From the NCBI RefSeq assembly GCF_025857195.1, contig NZ_CP109787.1, forward strand, positions 2,917,501-2,981,500: 64,000 nt of DNA, given 5' to 3'. Positions 1 through 9,139 of the stretch are shown here, piece after piece. Position 1 is the first letter of the stretch; each line of letters starts with the position of its first letter. The notes beneath the pieces were generated by a model that worked only from the letters and a program-made list of their open reading frames with translations, did not search any database and had not been told where the DNA came from. Source of the DNA: Leisingera thetidis. GTDB taxonomy: Bacteria > Pseudomonadota > Alphaproteobacteria > Rhodobacterales > Rhodobacteraceae. A program made the translations under genes and the position numbers.

Positions 1-1
1 G

Positions 2-1432
2 GCCCACGACTATGCCGCGGGCACGCCTGCGGTGGTGGCCGAGGCCTGCGCCGCCGCCGAGGCCGCCTTTGCCGGCTTTGCCGCCAGCAGCCGCCAGCAG
101 CGCGCCGCGCTGCTGAACACCATTGCCGGCGAGATCGACGCCCGCGGCGCCCGGATCACCGAGATCGGCAGCTCGGAAACCGGCCTCCCCGAGGCGCGGC
201 TGGAAGGCGAGCGCGGCCGCACCACCGGCCAGCTGCGGCTGTTTGCCCAGCATATTCTGGACGGCGCTCACCTGGACCGCCGCCACGACGCCGCCCTGCC
301 CGGCCGCCAGCCGCTGCCGCGCCCGGATCTGCGCATGGTGCAGCGCCCCATCGGCCCGGTGGCGGTTTTCGGCGCGTCGAACTTCCCGCTGGCGTTTTCC
401 ACCGCAGGCGGCGACACCGCCGCGGCGCTGGCGGCCGGCTGCCCGGTGGTGGTCAAGGGGCATGGCGCCCACCCCGGCACCAGCGAGATTGTCGGCGACG
501 CCATCGTTGCCGCGCTGGACAAGCTGGGCATGGATGCGGGCATCTTCAGCCTGGTGCAGGGTGGCAGCCGCGCCGTCGGCGCTGCGCTGGTGACCGATCC
601 GCGGATCAAGGCGGTCGGCTTCACCGGCAGCCTTGGCGGCGGCCGCGCCCTGTTCGATCTCTGCGCCGCACGCCCCGAACCGATCCCGTTTTTCGGCGAG
701 CTGGGCAGCGTCAACCCGATGTTCGTCCTGCCCGCCGCCGCCGCATCCCGCGCGGCGGAGCTGGGCGCCGGCTGGGCCGCCAGCCTGACCATGGGCGCAG
801 GCCAGTTCTGCACCAATCCGGGCATTGCCATTGTTCTGGACGGACCCGATGCCGATGCCTTTGTGCAATCGGCCGCCGCCGCGCTTGCCGATACGGGTCC
901 GCAGACCATGCTGACCGGCGCCATGGCCGAGGCCTACCGCAGCGGCGCGCGGCGGATGGCGGAGGGCGCCGGCGTGAACACCCTGCTGCCGCCGCCCTGC
1001 GACGGCCGCGCCGCCACGCCGCAGCTGTTCGAGGTTTCCGCTGAAAACTGGCTGTCGAACGAAGATCTGGCCGAGGAAGTCTTTGGCCCGCTTGGTCTGG
1101 TGATCCGCGCCGAAACCCCGGAGCAGCTGGTGACGCTCGGGCGCAGCTTCAAGGGCCAGCTGACCGCAACCCTGCAGATGGACGACAGCGATCTGGCCCT
1201 GGCGCAAGAGCTGCTGCCGGTGCTGGAGCGCATGGCCGGCCGGGTGCTGGCCAACGGCTTTCCAACCGGGGTCGAGGTCTGCGATGCGATGGTCCACGGC
1301 GGCCCCTACCCCGCCAGCACCAACTTTGGCGCGACATCCGTCGGCACCCTGTCGATCCGCCGCTTCCTGCGCCCGGTCTGCTACCAGAACCTGCCTGAGG
1401 CACTGCTGCCGGCCGATCTCGCCGCTGTCTGA
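2..1432 (+). CDS. Aldehyde dehydrogenase, probable 2,5-dioxovalerate (ketoglutarate semialdehyde) dehydrogenase, 5' end outside window
   Basis: NAD(P)-dependent oxidation of an aldehyde to an acid; the closest subfamily I recognise is alpha-ketoglutarate semialdehyde dehydrogenase, the last step of several sugar-acid and hydroxyproline pathways. The frame is open from base 2, so about 30-50 N-terminal residues are missing from the roughly 510-residue family length. Visible are the cofactor-binding stretch GPVAVFGASNFPLAFS, the general-base region FFGELGSVNP, the catalytic cysteine in GQFCTNPG (codon at 809-811) and the C-terminal EVFGPLGLV. It lies upstream of, and co-oriented with, a tricarboxylate-type transporter, which suggests uptake and oxidation of an organic or sugar acid. 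The family is secure; the exact substrate is inferred. Confidence 0.85.
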   Translation, partial: AHDYAAGTPAVVAEACAAAEAAFAGFAASSRQQRAALLNTIAGEIDARGARITEIGSSETGLPEARLEGERGRTTGQLRLFAQHILDGAHLDRRHDAALPGRQPLPRPDLRMVQRPIGPVAVFGASNFPLAFSTAGGDTAAALAAGCPVVVKGHGAHPGTSEIVGDAIVAALDKLGMDAGIFSLVQGGSRAVGAALVTDPRIKAVGFTGSLGGGRALFDLCAARPEPIPFFGELGSVNPMFVLPAAAASRAAELGAGWAASLTMGAGQFCTNPGIAIVLDGPDADAFVQSAAAALADTGPQTMLTGAMAEAYRSGARRMAEGAGVNTLLPPPCDGRAATPQLFEVSAENWLSNEDLAEEVFGPLGLVIRAETPEQLVTLGRSFKGQLTATLQMDDSDLALAQELLPVLERMAGRVLANGFPTGVEVCDAMVHGGPYPASTNFGATSVGTLSIRRFLRPVCYQNLPEALLPADLAAV

Positions 1433-1444
1433 GGCGCAGCCCTC

Positions 1445-1468
1445 CGGCCCGCCGCCAAAGGCGGGCCG
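1445..1468 (+). terminator. Hairpin after the aldehyde dehydrogenase gene
   Basis: CGGCCCGCC and GGCGGGCCG form a 9-bp perfect stem with a 6-base loop, starting 13 bases after the stop codon. There is no clear U-tract, so it may stop transcription or only protect the 3' end. Confidence 0.55.
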
Positions 1469-1940
1469 CCCGCCCAGACCCTGCATCGGGCATCCCCTGC
1501 CAGCATTACAGATTCTATCAACTCCGCAAAAAATCACCGCACCAACTGCGCGAGCTGACGCAACCTGTAGTCAAACTTTACAAATTAGGCACTTTTGGAC
1601 GCAAAATCCCGCCTAATTGGTAATTTTTAGCGTTGATTTGTAAAATTCAACTCAGTACAGTGAACCATGGCTCGCAGCGCACGCAGCACGTCGCCCCAGG
1701 CCAAGACCAGACAGCATATGGGAGGATGTTAACGGTCGCATCTCAAGCGCGGGCTTGTCCCGCCCCGAAAGGCGCTTCAGCCGGGCAGCACCCGCAGCCG
1801 GACGCGCATCTTCTGCCAATCGACACAAAAGATCACCACCGACCCTCGGCGGCCGGGCATCCAGCCGGATCCCGCCGCCCGGACCCCGCAATTTGCGGAA
1901 CTTATCTGGACGACAACATCTGTGAAGGAGGAACAGGTCT
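1469..1940. promoter_or_regulatory. AT-rich leader region upstream of tctC with nested inverted repeats
   Basis: This 470-base stretch has no convincing gene. Its middle is much more AT-rich than the surroundings and holds two inverted repeats: TTTACAAAT at 1577-1585 with ATTTGTAAA at 1636-1644, and ATTAGGC at 1584-1590 with GCCTAAT at 1611-1617. They are candidate operators for the GntR-type regulator encoded at 5260-5961, and the promoter of tctCBA probably lies here. No start site can be fixed from sequence alone. Confidence 0.4.
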
Positions 1941-2906
1941 ATGTTTTCTACGGGCTTGAAACACAAACTGGCACTAGCGCTCGGCGCCTGCATCTTCGGC
2001 ACCTCGGTTGCCGCGGCGGACTTTCCGGCCCGCGACATCCGGCTGATCGTGCCGTGGCCCGCCGGCGGCGGCGCCGATGCGATTTCGCGCAAGATCAGCA
2101 ACATTGCCGAGCAGGAACTGCCCAAATCCATCTACGTCGAAAACATCGCCGGCGCGGTCACCGCAACCGGCCTGATGCAGATGACCAATGCCCGTCCCGA
2201 CGGCCACACGGTCGGCGTGCTGACCTATGACAGCATCATCACCCTGCCCCGCGGCCAGATGGTGCCGGGCTATTCGCTGGACAACATGATCCCGATCGCC
2301 CGCATCACCAGCGAGGCCGACGCCATCGTGGTGTCCAAACACTCCGGCATCGACAGCTTTGAAGAGCTGGTCGAAACCGCCAAGGCCAACCCCGGCAAGG
2401 TGCGCCTCGGCGTCGCCCCCAAGGGCTCCGGCCCCTATCTGTCGGCCAGCCAGCTGGAAAAACTGCTGGGCGTCGATTTCAACGTGATCACCTATGCAGG
2501 CTCCTCCGCCGCGGAAGCCGAGGCACTGCTGTCGGGTGAGCTGGACGCGGCGATCTCCAGCCTGGGCGATTTCAGCGGCATCATCGAATCCGGCGACGCC
2601 AAGGGCGTGGTGGAGCTGACCTCGGTGCAGAACCTGACCTACACAGACGTGCCCACCATCGCCTCCAAGGGCTATGATTTGCAGACCGGCAGCTTCATCG
2701 TGCTCGCCGCCCCCAAGGACACCCCGGCAGAAGCAATCGGCACGCTCGAAGCCGCCTTCAAGACAGCCTACGACAGCGCCGAATTCCAGGGCTGGCTCCA
2801 GCAGGTCGGTGTCACCCCCGACTGGCTCGGCTCTGACGAGGTCACCTCCTGGAAGGACGATCTGCAGCAGAAGACCTTCTCGCTGATGGACGAGCTGGGC
2901 CTGTAA
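1941..2906 (+). CDS. tctC: Tripartite tricarboxylate transporter substrate-binding protein (TctC family)
   Basis: Periplasmic receptor of a TTT-family importer, 321 residues, the usual length. It begins with a typical signal peptide (hydrophobic LALALGACIFG, cleavage near AAA-DFP). The mature start RDIRLIVPWPAGGGADAISR is the hallmark of Bug/TctC proteins, and the carboxylate-contacting loops follow. A strong Shine-Dalgarno (GAAGGAGG) precedes the ATG. It is the first gene of tctCBA, with a hairpin separating it from tctB. The ligand is probably a carboxylic or sugar acid, given the neighbouring semialdehyde dehydrogenase; this cannot be read from sequence. Confidence 0.9.
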   Translation: MFSTGLKHKLALALGACIFGTSVAAADFPARDIRLIVPWPAGGGADAISRKISNIAEQELPKSIYVENIAGAVTATGLMQMTNARPDGHTVGVLTYDSIITLPRGQMVPGYSLDNMIPIARITSEADAIVVSKHSGIDSFEELVETAKANPGKVRLGVAPKGSGPYLSASQLEKLLGVDFNVITYAGSSAAEAEALLSGELDAAISSLGDFSGIIESGDAKGVVELTSVQNLTYTDVPTIASKGYDLQTGSFIVLAAPKDTPAEAIGTLEAAFKTAYDSAEFQGWLQQVGVTPDWLGSDEVTSWKDDLQQKTFSLMDELGL

Positions 2907-2930
2907 GGCACTGCCGCAGAGGCTCCCCCG

Positions 2931-2955
2931 TGTCCCCGGCCTGCCCCCGGGGACA
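2931..2955 (+). terminator. Intra-operon hairpin between tctC and tctB
   Basis: TGTCCCCGG and CCGGGGACA pair perfectly over 9 bp with a 7-base loop, 24 bases after the tctC stop. Such attenuating or 3'-stabilising hairpins are common between a receptor gene and its membrane partners, where the receptor is needed in excess. Confidence 0.55.
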
Positions 2956-3108
2956 TGACGCCCGGCCCGGCCCGGCGCCAGCTTGCCCCACCCAGCGGCC
3001 CGCCCTTTTGCCGAAACGGCGCGGACCGGCAGGCTGGACTGCACCCCGCCCCCCGTTCCGGCACCCGCATACCACTCACGACCCACCACCCCAGCCCGGG
3101 AGAAGACG

Positions 3109-3567
3109 ATGCTCTTAAACAGGCAACTGCTATTCTATTTTGTCACTCTTGCAGTGTCCGCCGGATACCTCATTTCGGCGCTCAGCCTGGGCTCCCCGAT
3201 GTCCGAAAGCGGCCTGACGCCCTCCTTCTTCCCGATCCTGGTGGGCGCCGCCGCGGTCCTGTTTTCCGCCATTCTGATCCTGCAGCGGCTGCGCGCCGGA
3301 CAGGCCGGGCCCGCTGCCCCCGCGGCAGAGGCACCGCACAGCTGGACCCACCTCGGCGTGGCGGCGGCGGTCTTTGTCTACATCCTCGCCTTCAAGCCGC
3401 TGGGCTATTTCCTCTCTTCCGGCCTGTTCGTTTTTGCGATCATCCTGCTGTTCTCCTCGTTTGAAAAGCTGTTGCAGAAGGCCGCCCTCTCCGCCGCGAT
3501 CACCGGCATCGCCTATGTCATGTTTCAGCAGCTGTTCGGGGTCCGCCTCCCGACGCTCTGGGGGTAA
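3109..3567 (+). CDS. tctB: Tripartite tricarboxylate transporter small membrane subunit (TctB family)
   Basis: Small inner-membrane component of the TTT importer, 152 residues with about four hydrophobic segments (LLFYFVTLAVSAGYLISAL near the N-terminus, then FFPILVGAAAVLFSAILIL and two more). I chose the ATG at 3109, preceded by GGGAGAAGACG; upstream in-frame codons would add a proline-rich stretch unlike the family. It ends three bases before tctA, so the two are translationally close. Confidence 0.85.
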   Translation: MLLNRQLLFYFVTLAVSAGYLISALSLGSPMSESGLTPSFFPILVGAAAVLFSAILILQRLRAGQAGPAAPAAEAPHSWTHLGVAAAVFVYILAFKPLGYFLSSGLFVFAIILLFSSFEKLLQKAALSAAITGIAYVMFQQLFGVRLPTLWG

Positions 3568-3570
3568 ACC

Positions 3571-5097
3571 ATGGATTTCATCTTACTTGTCCTGAGCAGC
3601 TTTTCCCTGCTCCTGGAGCCCATGAACCTGACCTATGTGGTCCTGGGCTTTGTGATCGGCACCATCTTCGCGGCCATTCCCGGCCTCACCGCCACCCTGG
3701 CGATGGCGCTGCTGCTGCCGGTGACCTACACCCTCAACGTCGAGACCGCGCTGATGGCCTGCGCCAGCATCTACATGGCCGGCATGTGCGGCGGCAGCAT
3801 CACCGCAACCACCATCAACATCCCCGGTGCGCCTTCATCGATGATGACGGCGCTGGACGGCTATCCGATGCAGCAGCAGGGCAAGGGCGCGCTGGCGCTT
3901 GGTCATGCGGCGCTGGGGTCGATGTTCGGCGGTGCCGTCGGCGCGCTGCTGCTGATCGCGGTGGCGCCCTTCGTGGCCGAACTGTCGCTGCTGGTCAAAA
4001 CCACCGGCAAATTCGCCCTGCTCGCCTTTGCCATCATCGTGGTGGTGATCGCCCAGCGCGGCCGCATCGCCCAGGCCGGGCTGGCCGCCTGCATCGGGCT
4101 GATGCTGGCCACCGTCGGGCTTGACGCAATGGAGCCGGTCACCCGCTTCACCTTTGGCAATGCCAACCTGACCGCGGGCATCGACCTGATGCCGGTGATC
4201 ATCGGCACCTTCGCCATCGCAGAAGTGCTGATGCAGGCCAGCGCCTCGCGCGATACCAGCCTGCTCACCGCCGCCGCCGAAAAGGTCAAGATCAAGCGCC
4301 GCGATTTCCTGCCGCCGCTTGCCGACATCCGCAAAATCGGGCTGGGCTGCTATCTGAAATCCTGCCTGATCGGCTATTTCGTCGGCACGCTGCCGGGGGC
4401 CGGCGGCTCGATGGGGTCCTTCCTCGCCTATACCGAGGCGGTGCGCACCTCCGACGACCCCGAGAGCTTCGGCAAGGGCAACCCCAAGGGCATCGTCGCC
4501 TCCGAAAGCGCCAACAATGCTGTCTGCGGCGGTGCCATGGTGCCGATGCTGACCTTCGGCATCCCGGGCGATCCGATTACCGCGATCATGCTGGGGGTGC
4601 TGGTCATCAACGGCATCCAGCCGGGGCCGCAGCTGATGGCCGGACAGGCCGGTCTGATCGCGCCGATGCTGGCCGCGCTGCTGTTCAGCGCCGTGGTGCT
4701 GATCCCGCTGACGCTCTACCTGATCGGCCCCTACTTCATCCGCATCGTCGCGCTGCGCAAGGATGTGCTTTATGCCGTGATCGCGCTGCTGGCGGTGGTC
4801 GGCAGCTATGTGGCCACCTATTCGACGTTCCAGATGTTCATGGCCCTGGCCTTGGGGGTGCTGGCCTTCTATCTGCGCCGCAACGGATTTCCGGTCATCA
4901 CCATGCTGTTGGGCTATATCCTCGGCCCCAATCTCGAGGAATTCCTGCGCCGCTCGCTGGCGCTGTCCAATGGTGATCCGACGACCTTCTTCACCAATCT
5001 CGACAGCCTGTTCTTCGTGCTGCTGACGCTGGTCTTCGTCTACTTCCTGGTGATCCGCAAACCGGCCGGCAAACCGGCCGCCGCCGGGGCCAGGTAG
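3571..5097 (+). CDS. tctA: Tripartite tricarboxylate transporter large permease (TctA family)
   Basis: Large 12-segment membrane subunit of the TTT importer, 508 residues, full length. It shows the family motifs near the N-terminus (GTIFAAIPGLTATLAMALLL) and in the centre (GTLPGAGGSMGSFLAY, then GIPGDPITAIMLGVL). It follows tctB by three bases and ends in a basic cytoplasmic tail. It uses an ion gradient to move substrate delivered by TctC. A strong hairpin follows at 5131-5158. Confidence 0.92.
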   Translation: MDFILLVLSSFSLLLEPMNLTYVVLGFVIGTIFAAIPGLTATLAMALLLPVTYTLNVETALMACASIYMAGMCGGSITATTINIPGAPSSMMTALDGYPMQQQGKGALALGHAALGSMFGGAVGALLLIAVAPFVAELSLLVKTTGKFALLAFAIIVVVIAQRGRIAQAGLAACIGLMLATVGLDAMEPVTRFTFGNANLTAGIDLMPVIIGTFAIAEVLMQASASRDTSLLTAAAEKVKIKRRDFLPPLADIRKIGLGCYLKSCLIGYFVGTLPGAGGSMGSFLAYTEAVRTSDDPESFGKGNPKGIVASESANNAVCGGAMVPMLTFGIPGDPITAIMLGVLVINGIQPGPQLMAGQAGLIAPMLAALLFSAVVLIPLTLYLIGPYFIRIVALRKDVLYAVIALLAVVGSYVATYSTFQMFMALALGVLAFYLRRNGFPVITMLLGYILGPNLEEFLRRSLALSNGDPTTFFTNLDSLFFVLLTLVFVYFLVIRKPAGKPAAAGAR

Positions 5098-5130
5098 CCC
5101 GCCCCCGCTCCGGCGGGGCGCCTGATCACC

Positions 5131-5158
5131 GGCCCGGCGGCACATGCACCGCCGGGCC
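5131..5158 (+). terminator. Terminator-like hairpin after tctA
   Basis: GGCCCGGCGG and CCGCCGGGCC form a 10-bp perfect stem around an 8-base loop, 34 bases after the tctA stop and about 100 bases before the regulator gene. Confidence 0.6.
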
Positions 5159-5259
5159 ATTCCAACGGCCGCGTTTGCGCCTATAAAGGAGAGAACGGTC
5201 CAGCCCGAGCGCCCGGCCCGACCCAGGAACAGGCCCGAACCGAAACAAAGGAGACCACG

Positions 5260-5961
5260 TTGGCAGAGACACGACGCCCTACGCTGGCGGATCAGGTTTA
5301 CGATCAGCTCATGGCAAAGATCCTCGACGAGGAATACCCGGTGCACAGCCGCCTGCCCGCCGAAGAGGTTCTGGCGCAGACCTTCGGCGTCTCCCGACCC
5401 ATTGTGCGCGCCGCCTTGTCGCGTCTGCGCGACGATGGCATCGTGCAATCGCGCCGCGGCTCCGGCAGCTATGTGCTGCGCCAGCCCGACCGCCAGCTGA
5501 TCAGCTTTGCGCCGCTGGAATCGATCTCCGACGTGCAGCGCTGCTATGAATTCCGCATCGACGTCGAAGGCGCCGCAGCCGCCTGGGCCGCCCGCCGCCG
5601 CGACGACGAGGATCTGGCGGCGATGGACCACGCCTATCAGGTGATGGAAGAAACCTATGAGCAAAGCGGCCTGGGCGTCGAGGCCGACCAGATGCTGCAC
5701 CTGGCGGTAGCGCGCGCCACCAAGAACCCGTTCTTTGCCTCGGTGCTGGAATCGCTGGGCGAGCAGATCGCCTTCGGGGTCAAGCTGTCGCGCTCGCTGA
5801 CGCTGCTGGACAAGCCCGCGCGCCAGGAGCTGGTGCTGGCCGAGCACCGCGCGGTGCTGCAGGCGATCCGCCTGCAGCAGCCCGAGGTCGCCGAAGCCAC
5901 CATGCGTCACCACATCACCGCCGCCAAGGACCGGATGTTCGTCGGCAGCCAGGACAGCTAG
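5260..5961 (+). CDS. GntR-family regulator with FCD ligand domain
   Basis: DNA-binding regulator of 233 residues. A winged helix covers about residues 5-75 (DQVYDQLMAKIL, then SRLPAEEVLAQTFGVSRPIV), followed by an all-helical FCD domain carrying the acidic and His residues that usually hold a metal and a carboxylate. It starts at a TTG behind a strong Shine-Dalgarno (AAAGGAG, 8 bases away). Its position just after tctCBA suggests that it controls uptake and catabolism of the same acid, probably through the inverted repeats upstream of tctC. Its last bases touch an IS481 remnant, but the protein has normal length. Confidence 0.85.
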   Translation: MAETRRPTLADQVYDQLMAKILDEEYPVHSRLPAEEVLAQTFGVSRPIVRAALSRLRDDGIVQSRRGSGSYVLRQPDRQLISFAPLESISDVQRCYEFRIDVEGAAAAWAARRRDDEDLAAMDHAYQVMEETYEQSGLGVEADQMLHLAVARATKNPFFASVLESLGEQIAFGVKLSRSLTLLDKPARQELVLAEHRAVLQAIRLQQPEVAEATMRHHITAAKDRMFVGSQDS

Positions 5962-6182
5962 ATGTCTAGCCTTGGGGCGTGGCGGCTCGGATCAGCGATG
6001 AAACGATCCGGCTCGTTTGTCGATATCTTGCAGATGTATTCGCATGGCATTTGCCCCTTTAGCGTCTGCAGACGGCGCGCATAGTTATAGGCGGCGATGA
6101 ACCCGTCGAGGCGGCCTTCCGGCGCAGCATGGGTCTCGGAGCGGTACCGCTGGACGGAGGCCTCCTTGATTGTGCGGATCAC
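5958..6182 (-). pseudogene. IS481-type transposase, C-terminal fragment
   Basis: About 70 residues matching the end of IS481-family transposases: a region like RTIKEA(S/T)V followed by FIAAYNYARRLQTLKG and P-EYICK. The catalytic DDE core is absent, so this is a relic left at the 3' edge of the GntR gene. Confidence 0.7.
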
Positions 6183-6273
6183 CGTTCAACCTGGCGGCTC
6201 GTCCAGGGATGGTTGATTATAGTCACGCGCCCCCAAAGGGGCCGCGAAAGCGCGTAGAACGCTGGCGGAGCAG

Positions 6274-6510
6274 ATGCCCGACGTGGCCACGCTGAAGGAA
6301 ATGCCGGAAAAACATCCGAAGCCTGGTTCACGGAGGCGAGCTGTGGACTGGGCCATGAGAAAGAAGAACCACAACCAGCGGCGGGCCTGGGCCCTGGCCG
6401 GCATCGATCCGCGTGTCTGCCGGCGGCAGCCGGCCCGGCCTGAGGACACCAAGTTGCGCGAGCGGCTGAAGAAATTGTCCGGTGAACGTCGGCGGATCAC
6501 CGTTCTCATT
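6274..6510 (+). pseudogene. IS3-family transposase remnant (OrfA end fused to OrfB start)
   Basis: The translation begins with the OrfA-tail-like LPDVATLKEM and passes into an OrfB-like start (RRAWALAGIDPRVCRRQPARP, followed by LRERLKKLSGERRR). It then loses similarity; no catalytic residues remain. Confidence 0.6.
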
Positions 6511-7009
6511 CAAGATCCTCGCCAAGGCGCTTGCGGCGAAGGTGTTCATTCCAAGCCGAGTGCCCGCCTCCTCTGGCCTGCGCGCCATGGCACGATTGCA
6601 TGGCGCGCAATCCAGCTTACCCGCGAGACGAGCTGGTCAGGCCTCTGCTTAAGCCAAAGCAACAAATGAGCCTGGTGTGATCGCCTCGTGTGACAAAAGC
6701 GGAAGGATATCCCGGCGCAGAAGCCGGAGCAAAGCGCGGCACCCTCGGACCTGCATGCCGATTTCAGCCGAAAGATCATAAAGGCTCCAGGCCCCGTGCA
6801 GTCTTTTCCCGGCGCGCAATGCTGAGCGCCCCCGGAAGCTGCTGACCGTCTGACACGCAATTTCCTCAGTCCGGCTTTCTGGAACTGGCTGCAGTTGGGG
6901 CACGTGAGACTGGGATCGGTCCGGAGGTGCCGGCCAGGCGTGCGTTCCATGAGCGATGGAATGACGGCGCCCTGACCGGCGATGGTGCGCTTTTTACCTC
7001 GGCCGCCGA
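6511..7009. other. 500 bases without a recognisable gene
   Basis: Open frames here give no domain I recognise. The stretch lies between IS debris and the 3' end of the TonB receptor gene and is probably decayed sequence. Confidence 0.4.
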
Positions 7010-9139
7010 TCAGAAGTCAGCTTGGACCGCAACAACAAGGCTGCGTCCAGGCTGGGCAACACGGCCGATCGGGCTCACGTCAACACCCCGGGTATAATAG
7101 TCCTCATCAAAGAGGTTGTTGATCGCTGCGGTAAGGCGGACATTCCGGTTGGAAACGCCAAGCTCCTTGGACGCCTGCAGGTTCCACACCCAGGCTGACG
7201 GCAGAGGGCCAGCCGAGCCATCGGCCGTTTCAACCTGGGTATTGGCAGCGTCACTGAAAGCAGCGCTGCGGTAATGGCCATTGAGGCCGAAAGCCCAGCT
7301 GTCCAACTCGTACTCGGCCGTCACATTGACCTGATGATCCGAGGCGTAGGGCACTTCGTTGCCCGCAAATTGCCCCGAAAGCTGCTCGGTATCGGTCAAT
7401 GTGTAATGCGCCTTCAGCGACAGGCCCGGCACCGTATAGGGCTGCCACGCCGCGGTCAGTTCCACGCCCTGGTGACGGGTTTCGCCCAGGTTCTGGAACT
7501 GCAGGCTGGCCCGGTCGAACTCGATCTGGTCGGAGAAATCGATCCGGAACAGCGCAGCGCTGAGGCTGATGTCCGATGTTGGCTCATAGCGCATCCCCAG
7601 CTCGTAGTTCCACGCCAGTTCGTTGCTGACCGGAGCGCCGCGGGTCACCTGCGCCACCTGCGGAACGCGCAGGGACTTGTTGGCATTGGCGAACAGGAAG
7701 ACGCTGTCCGCCGCCTGGAAGCCAAGCGCCAGGCCGGGCAGGAGTTCGGTGGTGCGGTTGCCCGACGCGGTATTGTTGATGCGGTCGCTGAAATCGGTCT
7801 CGACGGATTCGTAGCGCAGGCCGGGGGTGATCTCCAGCCGGTCATTCATCAGCGAAACCGTGTCACTGATGTAAGCCGCATAGGCGTCGGTTTTGAAGTA
7901 CCAGTCCCGCGCGGCCGTGGTGGTGCCGGTGGCCAGATTGGTGCGGTCGACGGCAAAATCGACCTCTTCGCGCACGTAACGGGCGCCGACCACCAGCTTG
8001 TGCGAGGCATTTGTGGTGTGGAACAGATGCGTGTAGCGGGGCTCGGTGCCGTAGACCGTGAACTCGCGCGGGCTGCTGGCCACGTCAGTTGCCGGGGTGT
8101 CCGGATCGAACGGCTGGCCGAAATCGAAGGTCCGGTCCGATTTGTGCGCGAAGTTCACCCAATGGAATTCCCCGCTGCTGCCGATCTGGCGGTCATAGGT
8201 CAGAGATGCGCGCAGGGTTTTTGCATCGAAGGCATCATGCGGGCGCGTTGATTGGCTCGGATCCTGTTCGTAGGCCTGAGGCGACAGCGCGCCGGGCAGT
8301 TCCGCGTCCACATCGTAATACTGCAGGCGGCCCTTCAGGCTGCTCTGGTCATCAATCCGCCATTCACCATCAACCATGACGTTCAGGACATCGGTTCCGG
8401 AATGCTCCCGGCCGCCGTCGCCAGTCACGGCGTTGACCTGCGCCTGCAGGCCGAAGTCGGGGGACACGAAGCCGCCCCACCGGAAGTAGGTGTCGCTCAG
8501 AAGGTTGCCCGTGCGCTCATCCACGATGAATTTCTGCTTGGCGGTGCCGGAGAGGTCTTGCGGGATCGGTTTGCTGATCAGGTCGATCACGCCGCTGACA
8601 TTGTTCGGGCCGAAACGGACAGCGCCGCCGCCGCGGACGATATCGGCCCGGGCGATCGTTTCCAGGCTGGCCGGAAACAGCGAGAGCCCGGTTCCGGTGT
8701 AAGGCGCCAGCGCCAGCGGGATGCCGTCCAGCAGCATCATGACCCGCTCGCTTCGCAGCGGGTTGAGGCCGCGGATCCCGATGTTGGGCAGCACGCCCGT
8801 GCCGGTCTCGTCTTCGACACGGACGCTGGGAACCTTGCGCAGCGCATCGTCCAGCGTCCGGTTGCCCTGCTGGTGGAGGTCCTTTTCAGACAGGACATCA
8901 CGTGCGCCCGGGTAACGCTTGACCTCTGCTTCCGTGGAATCGCCCAGCCAGCTGCCGTCAACGGATATCGCCTCCAATTCGATGACCTCGGCATCAGTCT
9001 GATTGGCGGTTTGCGCGTGCAGAGCCGCCGGCATCCCCAAACCGGCTGCTGAGAGCATCAAAAGCCCCAAGGTGCTGACTGGAAAGCCGAGAGACCGCTC
9101 TGGCCGTATGTGTGTGTTTCCTGCGTGAGTGGTTCGCAT
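7010..9139 (-). CDS. TonB-dependent outer-membrane siderophore receptor
   Basis: Outer-membrane gated channel for ferric siderophores, 709 residues from the chosen start. It has a signal peptide (LGLLMLSAAGLGMPAALHAQ), a plug domain (YPGARDVLSEKDL, then RTLDDALRKVPSVRV and IGIRGLNPLRSERVMMLLDG) and a beta-barrel ending in the C-terminal phenylalanine needed for assembly (VAVQADF). I chose the ATG at 9139 because GAGGAAC lies just upstream; the frame is open further up. It is divergent from the ABC importer at 9551-13308, which would carry the iron complex across the inner membrane. Homology of the plug is FecA-like; the ligand is unknown. Confidence 0.9.
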   Translation of the reverse strand: MRTTHAGNTHIRPERSLGFPVSTLGLLMLSAAGLGMPAALHAQTANQTDAEVIELEAISVDGSWLGDSTEAEVKRYPGARDVLSEKDLHQQGNRTLDDALRKVPSVRVEDETGTGVLPNIGIRGLNPLRSERVMMLLDGIPLALAPYTGTGLSLFPASLETIARADIVRGGGAVRFGPNNVSGVIDLISKPIPQDLSGTAKQKFIVDERTGNLLSDTYFRWGGFVSPDFGLQAQVNAVTGDGGREHSGTDVLNVMVDGEWRIDDQSSLKGRLQYYDVDAELPGALSPQAYEQDPSQSTRPHDAFDAKTLRASLTYDRQIGSSGEFHWVNFAHKSDRTFDFGQPFDPDTPATDVASSPREFTVYGTEPRYTHLFHTTNASHKLVVGARYVREEVDFAVDRTNLATGTTTAARDWYFKTDAYAAYISDTVSLMNDRLEITPGLRYESVETDFSDRINNTASGNRTTELLPGLALGFQAADSVFLFANANKSLRVPQVAQVTRGAPVSNELAWNYELGMRYEPTSDISLSAALFRIDFSDQIEFDRASLQFQNLGETRHQGVELTAAWQPYTVPGLSLKAHYTLTDTEQLSGQFAGNEVPYASDHQVNVTAEYELDSWAFGLNGHYRSAAFSDAANTQVETADGSAGPLPSAWVWNLQASKELGVSNRNVRLTAAINNLFDEDYYTRGVDVSPIGRVAQPGRSLVVAVQADF

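Noticed and set aside
3835..5913. A 692-codon open frame on the minus strand
   Set aside because: It runs antisense through tctA and the GntR gene, which have clear domains; the translation is low-complexity His/Gln/Arg-rich as expected for a GC-rich shadow frame.
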